DNA of 64,000 bases from Zygnema cylindricum (GCA_037447655.1 JBBHKE010000676.1:174063-238062); one strand, 5' to 3'. Counted from the stretch's first letter, positions 1 to 12,497 are shown. Translations and numbers: made by a program. Notes: a model not told the origin generated them from the sequence alone.

Positions 1-114
1 TGGTTCTTCTCAGGCTCTCTCCCTCCACAGGTATCCGTCTCGCTCTTTGTCTCTCTCTCTCCACTCCCTTCTTCACATGTGAAAAAAATTCTTATCGATT
101 CAATGAGAAGTCAC

Positions 115-3100
115 CTTGGTCCATAAAATCCGATTTTTCGTCGAAAACCTCAAAAAGCTCCTTCATGTGAAGATCCGTTGGAGGCGCTTTCGTTGTTTCC
201 GTTTCTGTTCCGTTATATCCAAACATAGAACGGGCAGAATTATTCATCGAAGAAATTCGACCGTCTTCGGCCATCGACAAGATTCCCTCACGGACCGTCT
301 GAAAAAAAGAGACCAAAAAAAGAAACCTAAAAAAACACTCGCGAAACCGCGAAGTAAAAAAAAAAACAAAAACAAAAATATGAAAACACAGTAAAAACAG
401 TGAAGCCAAAGTAAAGAGATTCTCAAAAACAGGTTTTTCTGGACAAAAATCAGTAATAAAACGTTTTGAAAAACTTTCCAAAAAGGCGTCCAATAAAGTC
501 TCCGAAAAAACTTCCAAAAGGTCTCCGATAAAAGTTCCAAAAGGTCTCCAAAGCGATTTCCAAAGGTTTCCAAAAGGCTTTCGAAATGGTTTCCAAAAAA
601 ATACTGACCTCGACGATACTGGAAAGATGTTTTTCGGCTTCCAATCGTCTTTTATGTTCTCCAACCGCATATATCATCTGAGCCACCGTCATAGTCAACG
701 GTTCTATGACGTTTACTAAATGTTCGTTATAACCGCCGGGCCGGTTTGCAATTCCAAACATTCCAATCATTTCCGTTCCTGCAAACGGAAAACAGTCAGA
801 AAAATAAACATTGCTCGGGAATGGTTTTTCCCAGAAAAACATGTTTTTTTTTTCTCAGAGGAGAAAAGTAGGTCCACAGAATCAAAATTATTGGGACAAA
901 ACTGTTCGACAAAAAACGTTTTGGTGGGAATATCGAAGGAAACAAACAAATGAGAACGCGGTAAAACCTGATAAAAAACTGATACAACCTGATAGAACCT
1001 GATAAAACCCGCCAAGAACTAGATAAACACCTCACTAAACAATGATAAAACCTCATAAAAAACCGATGTAAGGAACCCGATTAAAATCTGATAAGAAATC
1101 TCACCAGTATATAAAGGCATCCCTAAAAAATTATGCATTGGAGGATGACCCAAAGGTAATCCAGTCGATCGAGGATCAGATTTAGGATTGTTACTTATAA
1201 CTTGTTCCCCTTTTACTATCACTTCCCCGAATAAAGTATTCATATTTGTAAAAACGAGTCCTTTTGGAGAATTTTCCTCGAACCATTGTCGAAGTTCTGG
1301 AGTCCAAGCCAGATTTGTCACGGCATGTGTCTGCCATGAAATAGTGTGGATTGGTCAGATTTTCCTGTTAAAAAGTGATAAAACGTTTGTTTAAGAATTT
1401 TTTTTTCTGTGAGTTATAAAGAATTTCCTTTAAGATTTTGTTGAAGATATAAAAAATTGTTTAAAATTTTGTTTCTCCTGTAGGTTATGCACAGTTTGTT
1501 TAAGATTTTGTTTAGAATGATGTTTAAAAAAGAGTCATTCAAAAAAAATGTTGTCTGAAAAACAAAACCGCTCTCAATATGAACAAAAAGGAAAAAACAA
1601 AAAATATAGTAAAAACAAAAAGAAATGGCCGGTTAAAATCTCACATTTGCTCAATTAAAAACGCCTTTATCCTGTGGCTAGACCCGTTCTTATCCAATTT
1701 GTTTATACCCAATTGTATCCCCCCCCCAAAAAAAAAACCTATGTACCTTGAGAAAAGGAGCCCCTTTTTCGTCTACTAGTGTGCTTCCAATAAACCCATA
1801 TTCCGAGTCCGTCACGTCTAGTAAAATTTTTAGCATCAAATCAAAAACCCACCAAGAACCAAAAATCAGAAAGGAGAGAGAGAGAGAGAGAAGAGAAAGA
1901 AAAATCTCGAGGAGAAGAGAGATCGAGAGAGAGAGAGAACCCCTCCATAGAAAAAAGGGGACCTTCTACCCATAAACGAGGAAACTAGGAAAAAAAACTC
2001 AATCAAAGCTTGTTTTAGCTTTCCATCTCTTGTTTATCATTAAATATAAAACCTTTTTCTAGTCTAAACAAAAAAGAATTCTCTTAAGAAAAACGGAACA
2101 AAGGGACAGAAATTTCCAACATTTCTCCTCTTTTTCTTCCCTCGCTCACCTTTCCTAAACACAATTATCCCATTTTACCCCTTTATACCCACCCAGCTTA
2201 AATAATTTACCTGTTCAATAAAATAAACTTGATGAACTTTAGTAATCGCATCTAACAACTGTTTTTGAATACTGGCCTCGTCTCTTGACGGAGAAGTTCC
2301 CCACACAGAATCACCGTTTCCGTTCCGTAATTCCTCCATTTTTTCCAACTTCAGATCCTTACCGTCCACGTTAATTTCCTTATGAACAAATTTCCCATTA
2401 CTCACCCGACAATCCGTACTTTTTTCCTCTCCCCCTATCCTTTTCACAATTTTCCCGTTGTGATGTAAAACAGGACACATATTGGTCGACTTATCGGGCA
2501 GAGAATATTTTACTTTTTCCCGGGCCTCCATACAATCTCTCGGACCCGTTTGTTTCCTTTGTAAAACCGTTTGACTCTCCGTTTTTTCAAGAGGAAAAGA
2601 AGAATCTAGTTCTTTAAAGGAACTACTTAAAAAACTCTCCGAAGGTAGTCTCCGAGGAGGATGAGCCGGACCTTGAATTGGAGACATAGGGAGTCCTTTT
2701 TTTTCAACAGGATTTTTAGGGTTTTTTCCGTTCAACAAAGAACCCGGAATCAACATTCCTTTGTCTGATTCACCTTCCTTCTCCTCTCCTCCATCTCTCT
2801 CATTTGCAAGACTAAATCTCAACCCCGAAAGGCGTCGACTTTTGACTCCCTCTCCCTTTTTTTCCTCTCCCTTTTTTCCCTCTCCCACTGCAGCACCAGG
2901 TGTCGATGGCACCAGTGGTACAGAAAGTACACATGGGTTTAAAAAAAAGGATGATATCGGCGGTACAAAAGGTACAGGACGTACGGAAGGTACGGAAGGT
3001 TCAGAGGAGATCAGATTTGTCTTTACTGACGGCACTTTGAAACCCTCAACGTAAAGACATTCTTTTTGAGAAACTGGAGTTGAGTCGGGAACGGGGACTG

Positions 3101-3208
3101 AGGGTGTCTCTAAAACGGAGGACGGAACGGAGTTTAGTTCTGCTTTACGGTGCTCCGTTTTGCTGCACTTGGGCCCACGCTGCCACGTGGCAGCACCGGA
3201 GTGGTCGG
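115..3208 (-). CDS. GAF-PAS sensor protein, partial (continues beyond the left edge)
   Basis: Proposed exons in transcript order are about 3208-2211, about 1860-1747, 1330-1105, 778-609 and 298-115. The first exon encodes a Pro/Ser-rich linker ending in an amphipathic stretch (AITKVHQVYFIEQ). The next three encode a GAF domain with the landmarks DVTDSEYGFIG, THAVTNLAW, LPLGHPPMHNFLGMPLY and GMFGIANRPGGY, a pattern I know from bacterial GAF-PAS histidine kinases. The last visible exon starts a PAS domain (EGILSMAEDGRISSMN). Exon phases agree across the last three junctions. The output domain (kinase, cyclase or other) lies outside the window. The 5' limit is uncertain: there is no Met in the first 400 bases, so an upstream exon is expected; 3208 is my best acceptor guess. 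The exon at 1860-1747 lacks a canonical AG acceptor. The role is inferred as signal sensing; the ligand is unknown. Confidence 0.7.
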
Positions 3209-3235
3209 CTGAGAGGCGGTCGAGAAGGGAGAAAA

Positions 3236-4139
3236 GGGGGGAAGAGAGAGAGAAGCAACGAGATTGCCCACAGTGGAAATACCTGGGAGAGAGAGAGAGG
3301 AGGAGAGTGTGGGAGTGAGAGGGACAGAGAGAGTGGGAGAGAGAGGGGGGGAGGGAGTGGGGGAGAGAGAGGGAGGGAGAGAGAGAGGGAGAGGGAGGGA
3401 GAGAGGGAGAGAGGGGGAGAGGGGAGGGGAGAGAGAGGGGAGAGGGAGAGAGGGAGGGAGAGAGGTGGGGAAAAGGGAGAGGGGGGGGGGAGAGAGGGAG
3501 AAGGGGGGGGGAGAGAGGGAGAGGGGGAGAGAGGGAGAGGGGGAGGGAGAGAGAGGGGGAGAGAAGGAGAAAGAGGGAGAGAGAGGGCAAGAGAAGAGGG
3601 GAGGAGCGGGGGAGAGAGATGGAGCCGGAGAGGAAAGGCGAGAGTGAGAGAGGGGGAGAAAGACATGGGGGCAGAGAGAATAGGAGAGTGAGACAAAGAA
3701 GAGGGGAAAGGGACAGGAGTGAGATGGATCAGGGAGGAGAAAGAGGGGTGAGAAGAGTGCAGATGGGAGGGCGGGGAGAAGACGGGAGAGGGAAAACATT
3801 GGAGGGAGAGGGAGGGAGGGAGAGGGGGGGGGGGAAGACGGAGAGAAAGGTAAAGAAATTTGATGGGAAAAGCAGAAGAGAATAGAGAGAGAGGGTAGAG
3901 AAGAGGAGAGGGAGGGGTGAGAGGAGGGGTGAGAGGAGGGGTGAGAGGAGGGGTGAGAGGAGGGGTGAGAGGAGGGGTGAGAGGAGGGATGAGAGTAGGG
4001 TTGAGAGGAGCTGGGGAAAGGGCCAGGAAGTGAGAGAGAGGCAGGTTCAGGAGCAAAGAATGAGAAGAGAGGATAGGAAGGTCCAGGAAAAAGGAAAGGA
4101 GGTGGGACAAAGAGATGAGGACGGAGAAATAAGTATGTG

Positions 4140-4183
<44 letters not shown>

Positions 4184-4490
4184 AGAGAGAGTAGTTCAAA
4201 CATACTGAATTATATGGGAGAGGGACGAAGAGAGAGAGGGAGAGGGGGAAAGGAAGCAGAGAGGAGAGAGATAGTACAAACGTAACTATCTTGGAGAGAG
4301 GGAGAGGGAGAGGGAGAGGGAGAGAGTTAATCGAACATATTGAAATATACGGGAGGGAGGAGAGAGAGAGGGGGAGGGGGAGAGGCAGGGGGGAGGGGAG
4401 AGGCGAGAAATAGTGGGAACATAAGAGAGATGGAGGGGGGAGAGAGAGAAGGGGGAAGAGAAAGAGAGAGGGGGGCGGGGAGAGAGAATG
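3236..4490. repeat. GA-rich low-complexity tract
   Basis: The plus strand is almost pure purine for over 1.2 kb. It includes a 12-bp tandem minisatellite (unit like gaggggtgagag) around 3910-3995 and a clean (GA)n run at 4144-4174. Long open frames here (Arg/Glu/Gly one way, Ser/Pro/Leu the other) are composition artefacts. The tract lies upstream of the GAF-PAS coding exons and may fall in its promoter or an intron. Confidence 0.85.
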
Positions 4491-5940
4491 ACTTCACTTC
4501 TACCTTTCTTTCTTTCCCTTCTCCTCCTCCCACGTGCGAATCAGCTCCTCTAGTAGTCCATCTCCACTCCCCCATCGTCCTCCTGCCACGTGTCCTCCTC
4601 CCGCTCTACTTCTGGGCACACTGTGTGCTCTCCCTGCACCCATGTCCGCACCTTCCGCCGCGTTTTCTGGAACTCTTTGTCGTTTTCCCCTAATACCTTC
4701 TGGTTTCATGTAGCAGACTCCCTAAAAGCACCTCTCAAGGGAGTGGAAGGGGCAAGAAAAAGACAAAATAGAAGATCTTCTGAGAACTGTTACCCGATCT
4801 CCACGTGGTAGCAGTGAAGCACGTACTGTTTTGTCGTTTCTGCGCGACGTGTCACGAAGATACATGCGATTTTATGGCGGAGGGAAGCTTTAAAGAGCTT
4901 TTAGGGTTTGCGCGGGGGAAATCGAAGAGCAGTTTGTCTTTTTTCGGGGGAGGGTTTAGCTGTACTTTTTGGAGGTGGCGACTGGGGTGGGTTTTACTAC
5001 GTGGCACAAAAAAATGTACGGAATAAAGCTGTTTGATTGTACGAACACTGTACTGAGGATCCTTCTCTGGACTTTTATGTACGAAAACTGAGTCGGCTGC
5101 TTGTAAAAAGACACTGTACGAAGGATCTTTTTCTGGACTAGGATTGACCGGGAGGCGAATCGTGAGGTTAATATTGTTCAAGGAAAACAATAAAATATTA
5201 TTCGGTGTCGTGTTTTTCTGTTTGTGTGGGCTTAAAACATTAAATACAGTCAAGATATACGGATCAGTGTGTTTTGTCAGGGTGACGTAGATTGAGGGGC
5301 TAAAACGTAGTGTTGTGTATCGGTAAGGATTTGCCGATAACCGATATGGGCCTTTTTTCGGGGACCCGATAATCGATATATTGGTACGATATATCGCTAT
5401 CGGTCTTATCGCCAATAAATGGCCGATAATATCGGCTACTTATCGGCGATAATGCCGATAACGATAACTATCGACGATATATGTACGGACCATACAGATA
5501 AATGTACGGCATGTACACTCATCTGTACGTCTTATTCCCCCGATGCGTCCTACTCACAACCCCTGAGGTACCTACCAATCAATCATTTGTACAAGCCCAA
5601 CGTACAGTAGCCGACATTACATATGTACGGCTTTAGCTTTAGTATGCCGTAAATTTATGTTCAGTTAACCGCCCAAAAAGTACTACAAAGTGCAACGTAT
5701 TTTTCATCAAATTCCGTACATTTCCCGTAAAAAACCGTACATTTCTCGTAAATTTACCGTTCAGTTTATCGGACAGAGAGCACTCCGGACACAAAGTACA
5801 GAAAGTACAAATATATCGGGAGCGCTGTCCGTTCGATAATCGATAACTATCGGTATCGGTGTTATCGCGATAAGTTCTTTACCGATACACAACACTACTA
5901 AAAGGGCGTCAAAACCAACAAAACTATAAAAGGAAGCATA
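4360..5940. repeat. Duplicated segment, copy 1
   Basis: From the GA-rich edge through about 5940 (without the element at 5308-5897), this sequence is nearly identical to 12520-13558. Short homology resumes at 7882-7915 against 13590-13625. The two copies differ mainly by transposon insertions in copy 1. No protein is recognised. Either this is a true segmental duplication, or it reflects alleles or contigs misjoined at the nearby gap. Confidence 0.8.
5308..5897. mobile_element. Family A hAT-like MITE (A1)
   Basis: Terminal inverted repeats are TAGTGTTGTGTATCGG and its complement. The 8-bp flanks are ctaaaacg (5300-5307) and ctaaaagg (5898-5905), seven of eight identical. The duplicated segment at 13520-13527 (ctaaaacc) is the empty site. 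Sub-terminal sequence is rich in CGATA/TATCG motifs. It has no transposase. The hAT assignment is an inference from the 8-bp duplication. Confidence 0.85.
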
Positions 5941-5941
5941 A

Positions 5942-6340
5942 GGGCGTGTCCCCATGTAACCGATATTTTGAAACAATATTTTGGAATTTAGCACTGATTT
6001 TACGATGTACTTTTCAAAGTGTGCCTATGTCAATCGTTACTTGCGCGTTCATTATTTTGAATATGTGGCAGTTGTACACGTCGCCAATACTTGCGACACT
6101 TGTAGACGCCAACAAACTGCTGACATTTGTAGACGCCTACGATCTCGAAACAAACTGCGGACTTTTGCACGCCGCAAAGAGCTCCTGACATACTGGGACA
6201 GCTGTCGACGCCGACTGTCATTTGTTGGCGCTCACCACGTGAACGACATAAGCAATCGCCTACGTCTACAAAATGACATTGACATTTGTAAACGCCCACA
6301 GGTGGACAACATAAGCAAACGGACATACAAATTTTTTTAA
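5942..6340. mobile_element. PIF/Harbinger-like element, left end only
   Basis: The sequence after TAA (5939-5941) begins GGGCGTGTCCCCATGTAA, matching the left termini of the elements at 18370 and 19391. It contains repeated 'gtagacgcc' motifs. I found no matching right end, so it is probably truncated; the right limit given is only where resemblance fades. From 6341 to 6586 I see nothing recognisable. Confidence 0.5.
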
Positions 6341-6586
6341 GTGTATTCTCCCAACTGCAAAAAACAAATGAAAACTTTTGACGCGTGCAACCCATGCTTT
6401 CTATTCGTCAATAGGGTAGTATTTTGATTAAAAGTAGGTCGCGATTTTATTCAAGTGCAAGTGTGAAGATGAGCTGGAAGTGGGTCGCGATGATAATACT
6501 GCCAAATCGCTGTACCTTTCAAGTTCCAAGATGACGCAAAATATATTTGAGTTTTTGCCCATTTTTCTGTCCCCCTTAAGTTTGTA

Positions 6587-7875
6587 AACTACACCGCCAA
6601 TCGCTATCAGCGTAATGTACGCTAATTCCGCCCCGCTTTTTTTTATTATTCTCAAATAACGTAGCTTATCCTATTTTTTTCTTTACACCATTTAGGGTTA
6701 TTTTCCAAGTACCTTACAAAACGAAAGTATGTTGTCGTTTAAATAGTGTGGTGTACGGTACGTGTCAAACCGTACAAAATCGTGCTTTTTTAAGTGAGAA
6801 AGTATAGTTAATGAGTTTTAGTAATCGTGGACGCATGAGAATATGCGCTCTAAAATGGGGATGAAATCGGGTTGTCAAATATCACGTTCGCACATATTCG
6901 TCCAACAACCACATTTCGACTGTGTGAACGTACGATTTGTCAGATTTTGTAAAAGTACTTATATTAGTGTAAGCATGTTTGCGACTGACAATTATTTTTT
7001 TCAAAGACCCAAATTAGCATTAGGTTCAAGTTCTATCGGTCGTTTTTGTAATCGCACGGCCAACTCTATGGGCCGGGATAATTGAGTCGATGTTCCATCA
7101 CGAAGAGTCTGTAATCCACGTGTTAACATTTAGTGGCACCGCGTAGGTTTTGACCGGATATTGAAAATCTTTTAAAAATCTTCACGCCAACAAATTTCAC
7201 TTTAGATCTTTATTTGCGTACAATGTACCTGCGTACCAGGTCATAATACGACAAAACTTTTGTACTTTTTGCAAACGCCAGTCTTTTACTCTAGCTCATT
7301 TTTTAGGGTTCGTGTTTTCGAACATGACATATCCTTTGCTAGAAATAGTGTGACGAAAGAAATTGCGCGACGAAGGACCGTTTCAAGATTACTTTTTTAA
7401 TTTGCGGTTGCATTTTGAAACATACATACCATGTGCAAATTTCGTCAATTTTCGTTGGTTTCTCGTCGTGACACGTAGTTTATTCATCCATCGTGTCACG
7501 GTTTTTTATGTATCTGCCAACCCACCTCTTACACGTACGTTGGCAGCTATAGAGAAAAATGAAGCGAACGCCTCGCGGATGAACATCTGACGGTCAGGTT
7601 TACCTCTAAGGCCTTCGGAGAGTATTGGCAAGATTCTCTGTAATGTTGTTTCGCGTATAAAAACAAAATAAGAGGTAGGAATTGGTACGGATAGTCACAG
7701 ATTTGTGTAAACTACCCCACTTTTCGACTGATGGAACTTGACCCTTAGTAAACAATTAGAATGTATGTTTTTTTTTTAATTTTTCAAATTCCTAATTAGA
7801 GTAAATCACTGTAATTGTTCCTATACGCTAAAAAAACCACTACGCTAATAGCGATTGGCGGTGTACTATACTTTC
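6587..7875. mobile_element. Family B-type MITE (B1) split by a nested element
   Basis: Termini read TACACCGCCAATCGCTAT and, inverted at the right end, ATAGCGATTGGCGGTGTA. Without the nested element at 7023-7744 it is about 565 bp. A second copy (11970-12487) lacks the nested element and is cut off by the assembly gap. No transposase is present. Confidence 0.75.
7023..7744. mobile_element. PIF/Harbinger-like MITE (P5) nested in B1
   Basis: The element runs from GGTTCAAGTTCTATCGGTCG to the inverse of GGGTCAAGTTCCATCAGTCG (17 of 20 terminal bases match), flanked by TTA on both sides (7020-7022, 7745-7747). The related copy at 12405-12418 reads straight through with a single TTA, which is the empty site. 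The 3-bp TWA duplication fits PIF/Harbinger; no transposase is present. Confidence 0.8.
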
Positions 7876-7929
7876 TAGTGCCGTACAAATATGAATAGGG
7901 TTTCAGATTTCAGGCAAATTTGTTTTAAT

Positions 7930-10453
7930 CTATTCGTTCAACTTGGAACTTTAACCCCCCAATTACAATTACGGTTTAATCGGTTATTTAGGTCTCTCCT
8001 CCGCTTAGCGCATCAACCATTCAATTAAGGTCCCTTTTTGTTGCGAAAGCTCATTTCGTTGCAAAGGTCTCTATTTTGAGATGGTACTCGTACCAATATA
8101 TTTTAGATTAAATCAATATGACCTCCAAAAGGATATCCTAGTGAAAGAAATGGACTCATGAACTCCGTCACGGATATGATAGTGAAGAGATGACATCGGG
8201 TAGAAACCCCTATTGGTCAACAATTGATGCAAATACCAATACAATATGTTCCTCGCCGACACAATCTCCTCTTTTCCATCGTCACCAACTTCGATCCGCA
8301 ACCCTTAAATAAAGACATTCCTTTGCGAGAAGACTTTACCATTCGGATCTCTCCATGCTAGGTTTGACCCACCCCCGACAAAACCCGTAGTTCCCTCTCT
8401 TCAGGTTTAATTATTCGAGATCGGTTAACTCGACCAAGTTACGGGAAGTTAAAGCGTTCGTATTTTTTTCCAACTCTAACAAACAATTTTAAACAACCTA
8501 GTTGTATCGGCCTTTTTAATGGAAAACGAACTCCCTCTCTAAAAGCTTTGTTAATTAAAAAATAAACTTCTCCTTTAGAGTCTCTCGATAACAATTGTCG
8601 GGTCCACATGTTGCTTCCACTTTATGGAGACGAGACCAACCACATACACCACCTATGATAGCGGTGCACTTTTGTTATTAACTCATTGAGACCATAAACT
8701 AAGAAAATAAAGATGTTTTAGAAACCAAACTATGTTCCCAAAATGTGAGCCCACGCCCCATATATCAACATATTGTAAGGAGAGCCGCAAGAATGAGGAC
8801 TCGCGTGACTCTCTTGCTCTTACGTTTGGTAACAAATATGGATGAATGGATTTTTGACCATTCATCCTCCTCTCACTTCGTGTTCAACCCTCAATTTCCC
8901 ACAACAAATGCAACTACAAGTTAGTGTCAGTGCAAGACAAAGATTCTCATGTCAAGCAAGAGTGACACCAAAGGTTAAAGTGATTCGTTACTTAGTAGTT
9001 AGTGCACTTAAATGTCAAATAGGTCAAAATGCGACACAACTAATATCCATAATAAGCGACATTGGTAAGAAAGGACGAGGTGTTCCCTTATTTAAGAGTT
9101 CTCAACCTTGTAAACGCGTTGGAGATTATAATTTAGTATATTTAGAGGTTTAGCCCTTACATGAAACTTTAGGTAAGAAGTTTAAACATGATATCCGACC
9201 CTATGAAAAGCCCTTCATTTGTAAAGTAATATGATTTGATGTTGGTGTGGGCGCTCGGCAGGTACACTCAATAAAAGTTTCCTGAAAGAAACGTTATACT
9301 TGTATTTTTCAAACGTTTTGTATTCACGAAATTATCTCTTTAAGAGGTTGCATACGGTTACACAACAATTTAAGCGCGGACAAATACCTTTTTTATAATA
9401 TGGTGAGAATTTAAACTTTTCCTACAATTGGGCAAGAATCGAAGCACAAAAAAGCTCCCTTTCCCGCAATTAACCAAGAATCAGACTTTGTTTTGCACAT
9501 AGGTAAGGACTGGAAAACAAGCAAACACCTTTTGCTGTTAGGTTTAAACGGAGTCACGCGTGAATACTGGTTCCTGTATTAAGACAGAATGTTAAACGTT
9601 TCCTAAAATAAAAAAAAAAACTAGAGCTGTGCCAAGCACCTTTTAATATAGTTTATTTAGGATTGGTGCATAACCAAGCTCCTTTTTGTATATTTAAAAA
9701 GTTATAGCAAAAGGAGACACCTTTGACTCTTGACAATTATCGCTTCCCCTTCTCCCACTCCCTCACTCGAACACCTGTTGTTGGAATGAATCATGACGAA
9801 GTTGTTACGAGACTTGTTTTTATACAGAATTAGTGACGTCGACAGTGTAACAAACAGGCATGAAGTGACAGCGTCACAAGTTACCAGAAATCTACAAAGT
9901 GACAGGAAAAATGACGTCTACAATGTCACAAAACTACGCTGCGTCTACAAATGAAACGATTTTAAGCGACGACTTTTGTTTTCGAAACACCTCTAAAATG
10001 TGTACGTAGAATATTCCATATACGACAAAACGTGCACGCTGAAGTTTACCGTTGCTTCGCTACGTACGCTTGTTTTTGTCGCAATATAACACATGGTCGA
10101 TTTGTGGTGCATGGCGCGCCTCGTCTCATGCACTTCGATAATTGATCCAAATATTTGTCAGCTTTCCCAACGAGATTTGTCGGATGCCTGAGCATCTTGT
10201 CCTCATGTGGTATACCCAAAAGCAACGACAAACGACTATTCCATCTTTGTTTCTGACAGTGACACCTGGAAAACTCTGACAAGAATAATGACACCGAACA
10301 ATAAATTTGCCGTGGACTTGATTGACGCAATCTGATTTGTCCATCTGTGAACTTTCCCAAACGTCAATGTTAAACCAAATTCTGGCGGTTAGGGGGGTTT
10401 GTCGCATGTGAACACTAAAGACAGTAAACAGTAAATACGTTAGATATTTGGAC
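7930..10453. repeat. Diverged 2.5-kb repeat R1
   Basis: This aligns along its length with 15862-18369 in the same orientation, at clearly reduced identity with many small indels. Scattered short open frames exist on both strands (for example around 8842-8900) but none is long or recognisable. It could be a decayed autonomous transposon or retroelement; I cannot assign a class. Confidence 0.65.
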
Positions 10454-11385
10454 CATAGTTAAAAAGTAGGCGTTTTTATCATAGGCCTTTTGTGGGCGCC
10501 TTTATCGTAAGTTGTGTTATGGGCTTTTCATGTGATATTCTTAGATCGCTACTTTAATCAGCGACCGTCCGATCGTCCGAATCTGACGGTATAAAAAATA
10601 ACACAAAACTCACAGAAAAAAATAATTGTCCGAATGTTTTTCAAAATTTAGACATGACGTTTAATTCTCTATCGATCGATGTGCAACTCAACCCTGTTAC
10701 TATTATTTTTCATTTTGCGACCAATACAATATGGGTCTTAATGTCACATTCAGTGTTGTTCAAATCGTGCTATTTTTTCAATTTTTCCGATTGAAACATA
10801 TAATTAGTGACGATTTTGGAAATAGCAAAAAATACTCTACTGTAAACTGAAACTGAAATTTTACGGGAAAAGTACAATATTTTCCGTAATATGTACGGTT
10901 TTTTTACGGAAATGTACGAAAATTGAGGAAAAGATACATCATGGTTATCGGTACTTTCTGTTCAGTGAACTGAACAGAAATATCACGTAACTTGTACGTC
11001 TCTTCATCTAAAATGTACAGACACTAGACGTTGAAAGGTCACAATATCGCGCGCGTTATTTGATGTCGTGCAATGCTTAATGTGAAAAATGTCATTTGTA
11101 CATGGTCTGTACTTATTTTTTTTGCAGTCGTGTACTGTATGGTAGATAGAGAGAAGGCGGTCATAGCTGCCTGATAGGCTCAAACACACGAAATTTGATA
11201 AAAACGTGCCCTTCCAAACGTTCGAACCCGGGTGCGCTATTCTTCTAGCGAATAACATTTCCACTTCACCGGATATCAGTTGATGAAGGAATCATGATAC
11301 CTACGTGGAGTGTTATACTTACGTAAATGTTTATAATGCTTTAGCGCTCATTTAACAAAAAACTTACAAACTGCGCTATAAACAT
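10454..11385. mobile_element. Family C element fragment with inserted E/F-type sequence
   Basis: The left terminus CATAGTTAAAAAGTAGGCG follows atttggac, which is uninterrupted in R2 at 19333-19340. After about 10757 the sequence matches the E/F-type element at 33377-34848, including a region with tRNA-like promoter boxes (11219-11272). The right terminus was not found, so this copy is truncated or rearranged. Confidence 0.6.
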
Positions 11386-11968
11386 CGCAGTGTACTTCCA
11401 CTATTAACGCTAATTAAAAAAAATACCTGAAAGGTGTAAAGGAATAAACAGAATTATGGATTGTATTTCAGGTTTTTTTTTTTGTTTAAAAGGGCACCGA
11501 ATTAGCGTTATTTACTCTAATAGCAATTGGCAGTGTACTGTACACCGTGCATCGCTATTAGTGATAATATTTTGTTCGCCACTTAAAACATCTTTTCTCC
11601 GTAAACAATTGTCCGATTATAATTTGAGACCGCCATTCGTAAGATGAGAATGTTACCTTTCAATCGCAACCTTCAGATCCACAATCCGACAAGTGTGTAC
11701 GGAGACAATATGTTTTGAGTGGCAAAAAAGATGCTAACACTAATAACGATACACGGTGTACAGTACATCGTGAATTGTTATTAGCCTTATGTACGCTATA
11801 TCGGCACCCCAAAAGTTTGACATTGATACCTTTATTATAATAAATTTCACTATTTAAGGACGTGGACTATAATTTGCCACGTCTCTTGGCACTAAATTAT
11901 AATGAATGACTCTCGTTTTTTCTTTACACTAATAATTTATATACGCTAATAAAGATTCAAGGTGTGCA
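11386..11968. mobile_element. Head-to-tail cluster of three family B MITEs
   Basis: Three palindromic elements abut: about 11386-11540, 11539-11762 and 11774-11968. Each is bounded by ACACCG(T/C)G...CTATTAG and its inverse. The middle one shows the long inverted arms typical of the family (TCTCCGTA...TACGGAGA). The third is an inverted copy of the element at 63771-63983. Junctions read GTACTGTAC or GTACAGTAC. Confidence 0.7.
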
Positions 11969-11969
11969 T

Positions 11970-12487
11970 TACACCGCCAATCCTAATTAGCGTATTGAAC
12001 ACTAATTCGGTCCCGTTTTTTTTTTCCAAATTATTAAATAGCATAAATTATAATGTTTTTTCCTTTACGCCATTTAGGGTTTTTTGTCCAATTAGCGTAG
12101 AAATGAAAGTAAGTTGTGATTGAAATACTGTGGTGTAGCGTAAGTGTCTAACCATACAAAATTGTACCTTTTTAAGTGAAAATGTATAATTAATGAATTT
12201 TAGTAACCGCGGACTCATGAGAATATGCGCTCTAAAAAGGGGATGAAATCGGGCTGTCAAATATCACGTTCGCACATATTCGTCCAACAACCACGTTTCG
12301 ATTGTGTGAACGTACGATTTGTGTACGATTTGTCAGATTCTGTACAACCTATATTTGTGTAAGCATGTTTGCAACCGACATTTATTTTTTTCAAAGACCC
12401 AAATTAGCATTAGTAAACAATTAGACTGTATGTTTTTTTTTTTTTGATTTTCAAATTCCTAAGTCGCGTAAATCACTGTATTTATTC
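11970..12487. mobile_element. B1-type MITE, second copy, truncated by the gap
   Basis: It starts ACACCGCCAATCC and parallels 6590-7022 and then 7745-7825, lacking the nested P5 element. It ends at the run of N, so its right terminus is missing. Confidence 0.75.
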
Positions 12488-12497
12488 NNNNNNNNNN
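12488..12497. other. Assembly gap (10 N)
   Basis: Ten unresolved bases separate a MITE from GA-rich sequence. The true gap length is probably unknown, since GA-rich tracts are hard to assemble. Confidence 1.

Noticed and set aside
2175-4203. Very long Ser/Pro/Leu and Arg/Glu/Gly open frames across the GA tract
   Set aside because: They are produced by purine/pyrimidine simple sequence; only the part below about 3208 has varied composition and joins the GAF exons.
4500-5026. Open frames shared by 4500-5026 and 12706-13247, suggesting a conserved gene
   Set aside because: They are shared because the DNA is duplicated; the frames differ in length, have no recognisable domain, and contain no splice logic.
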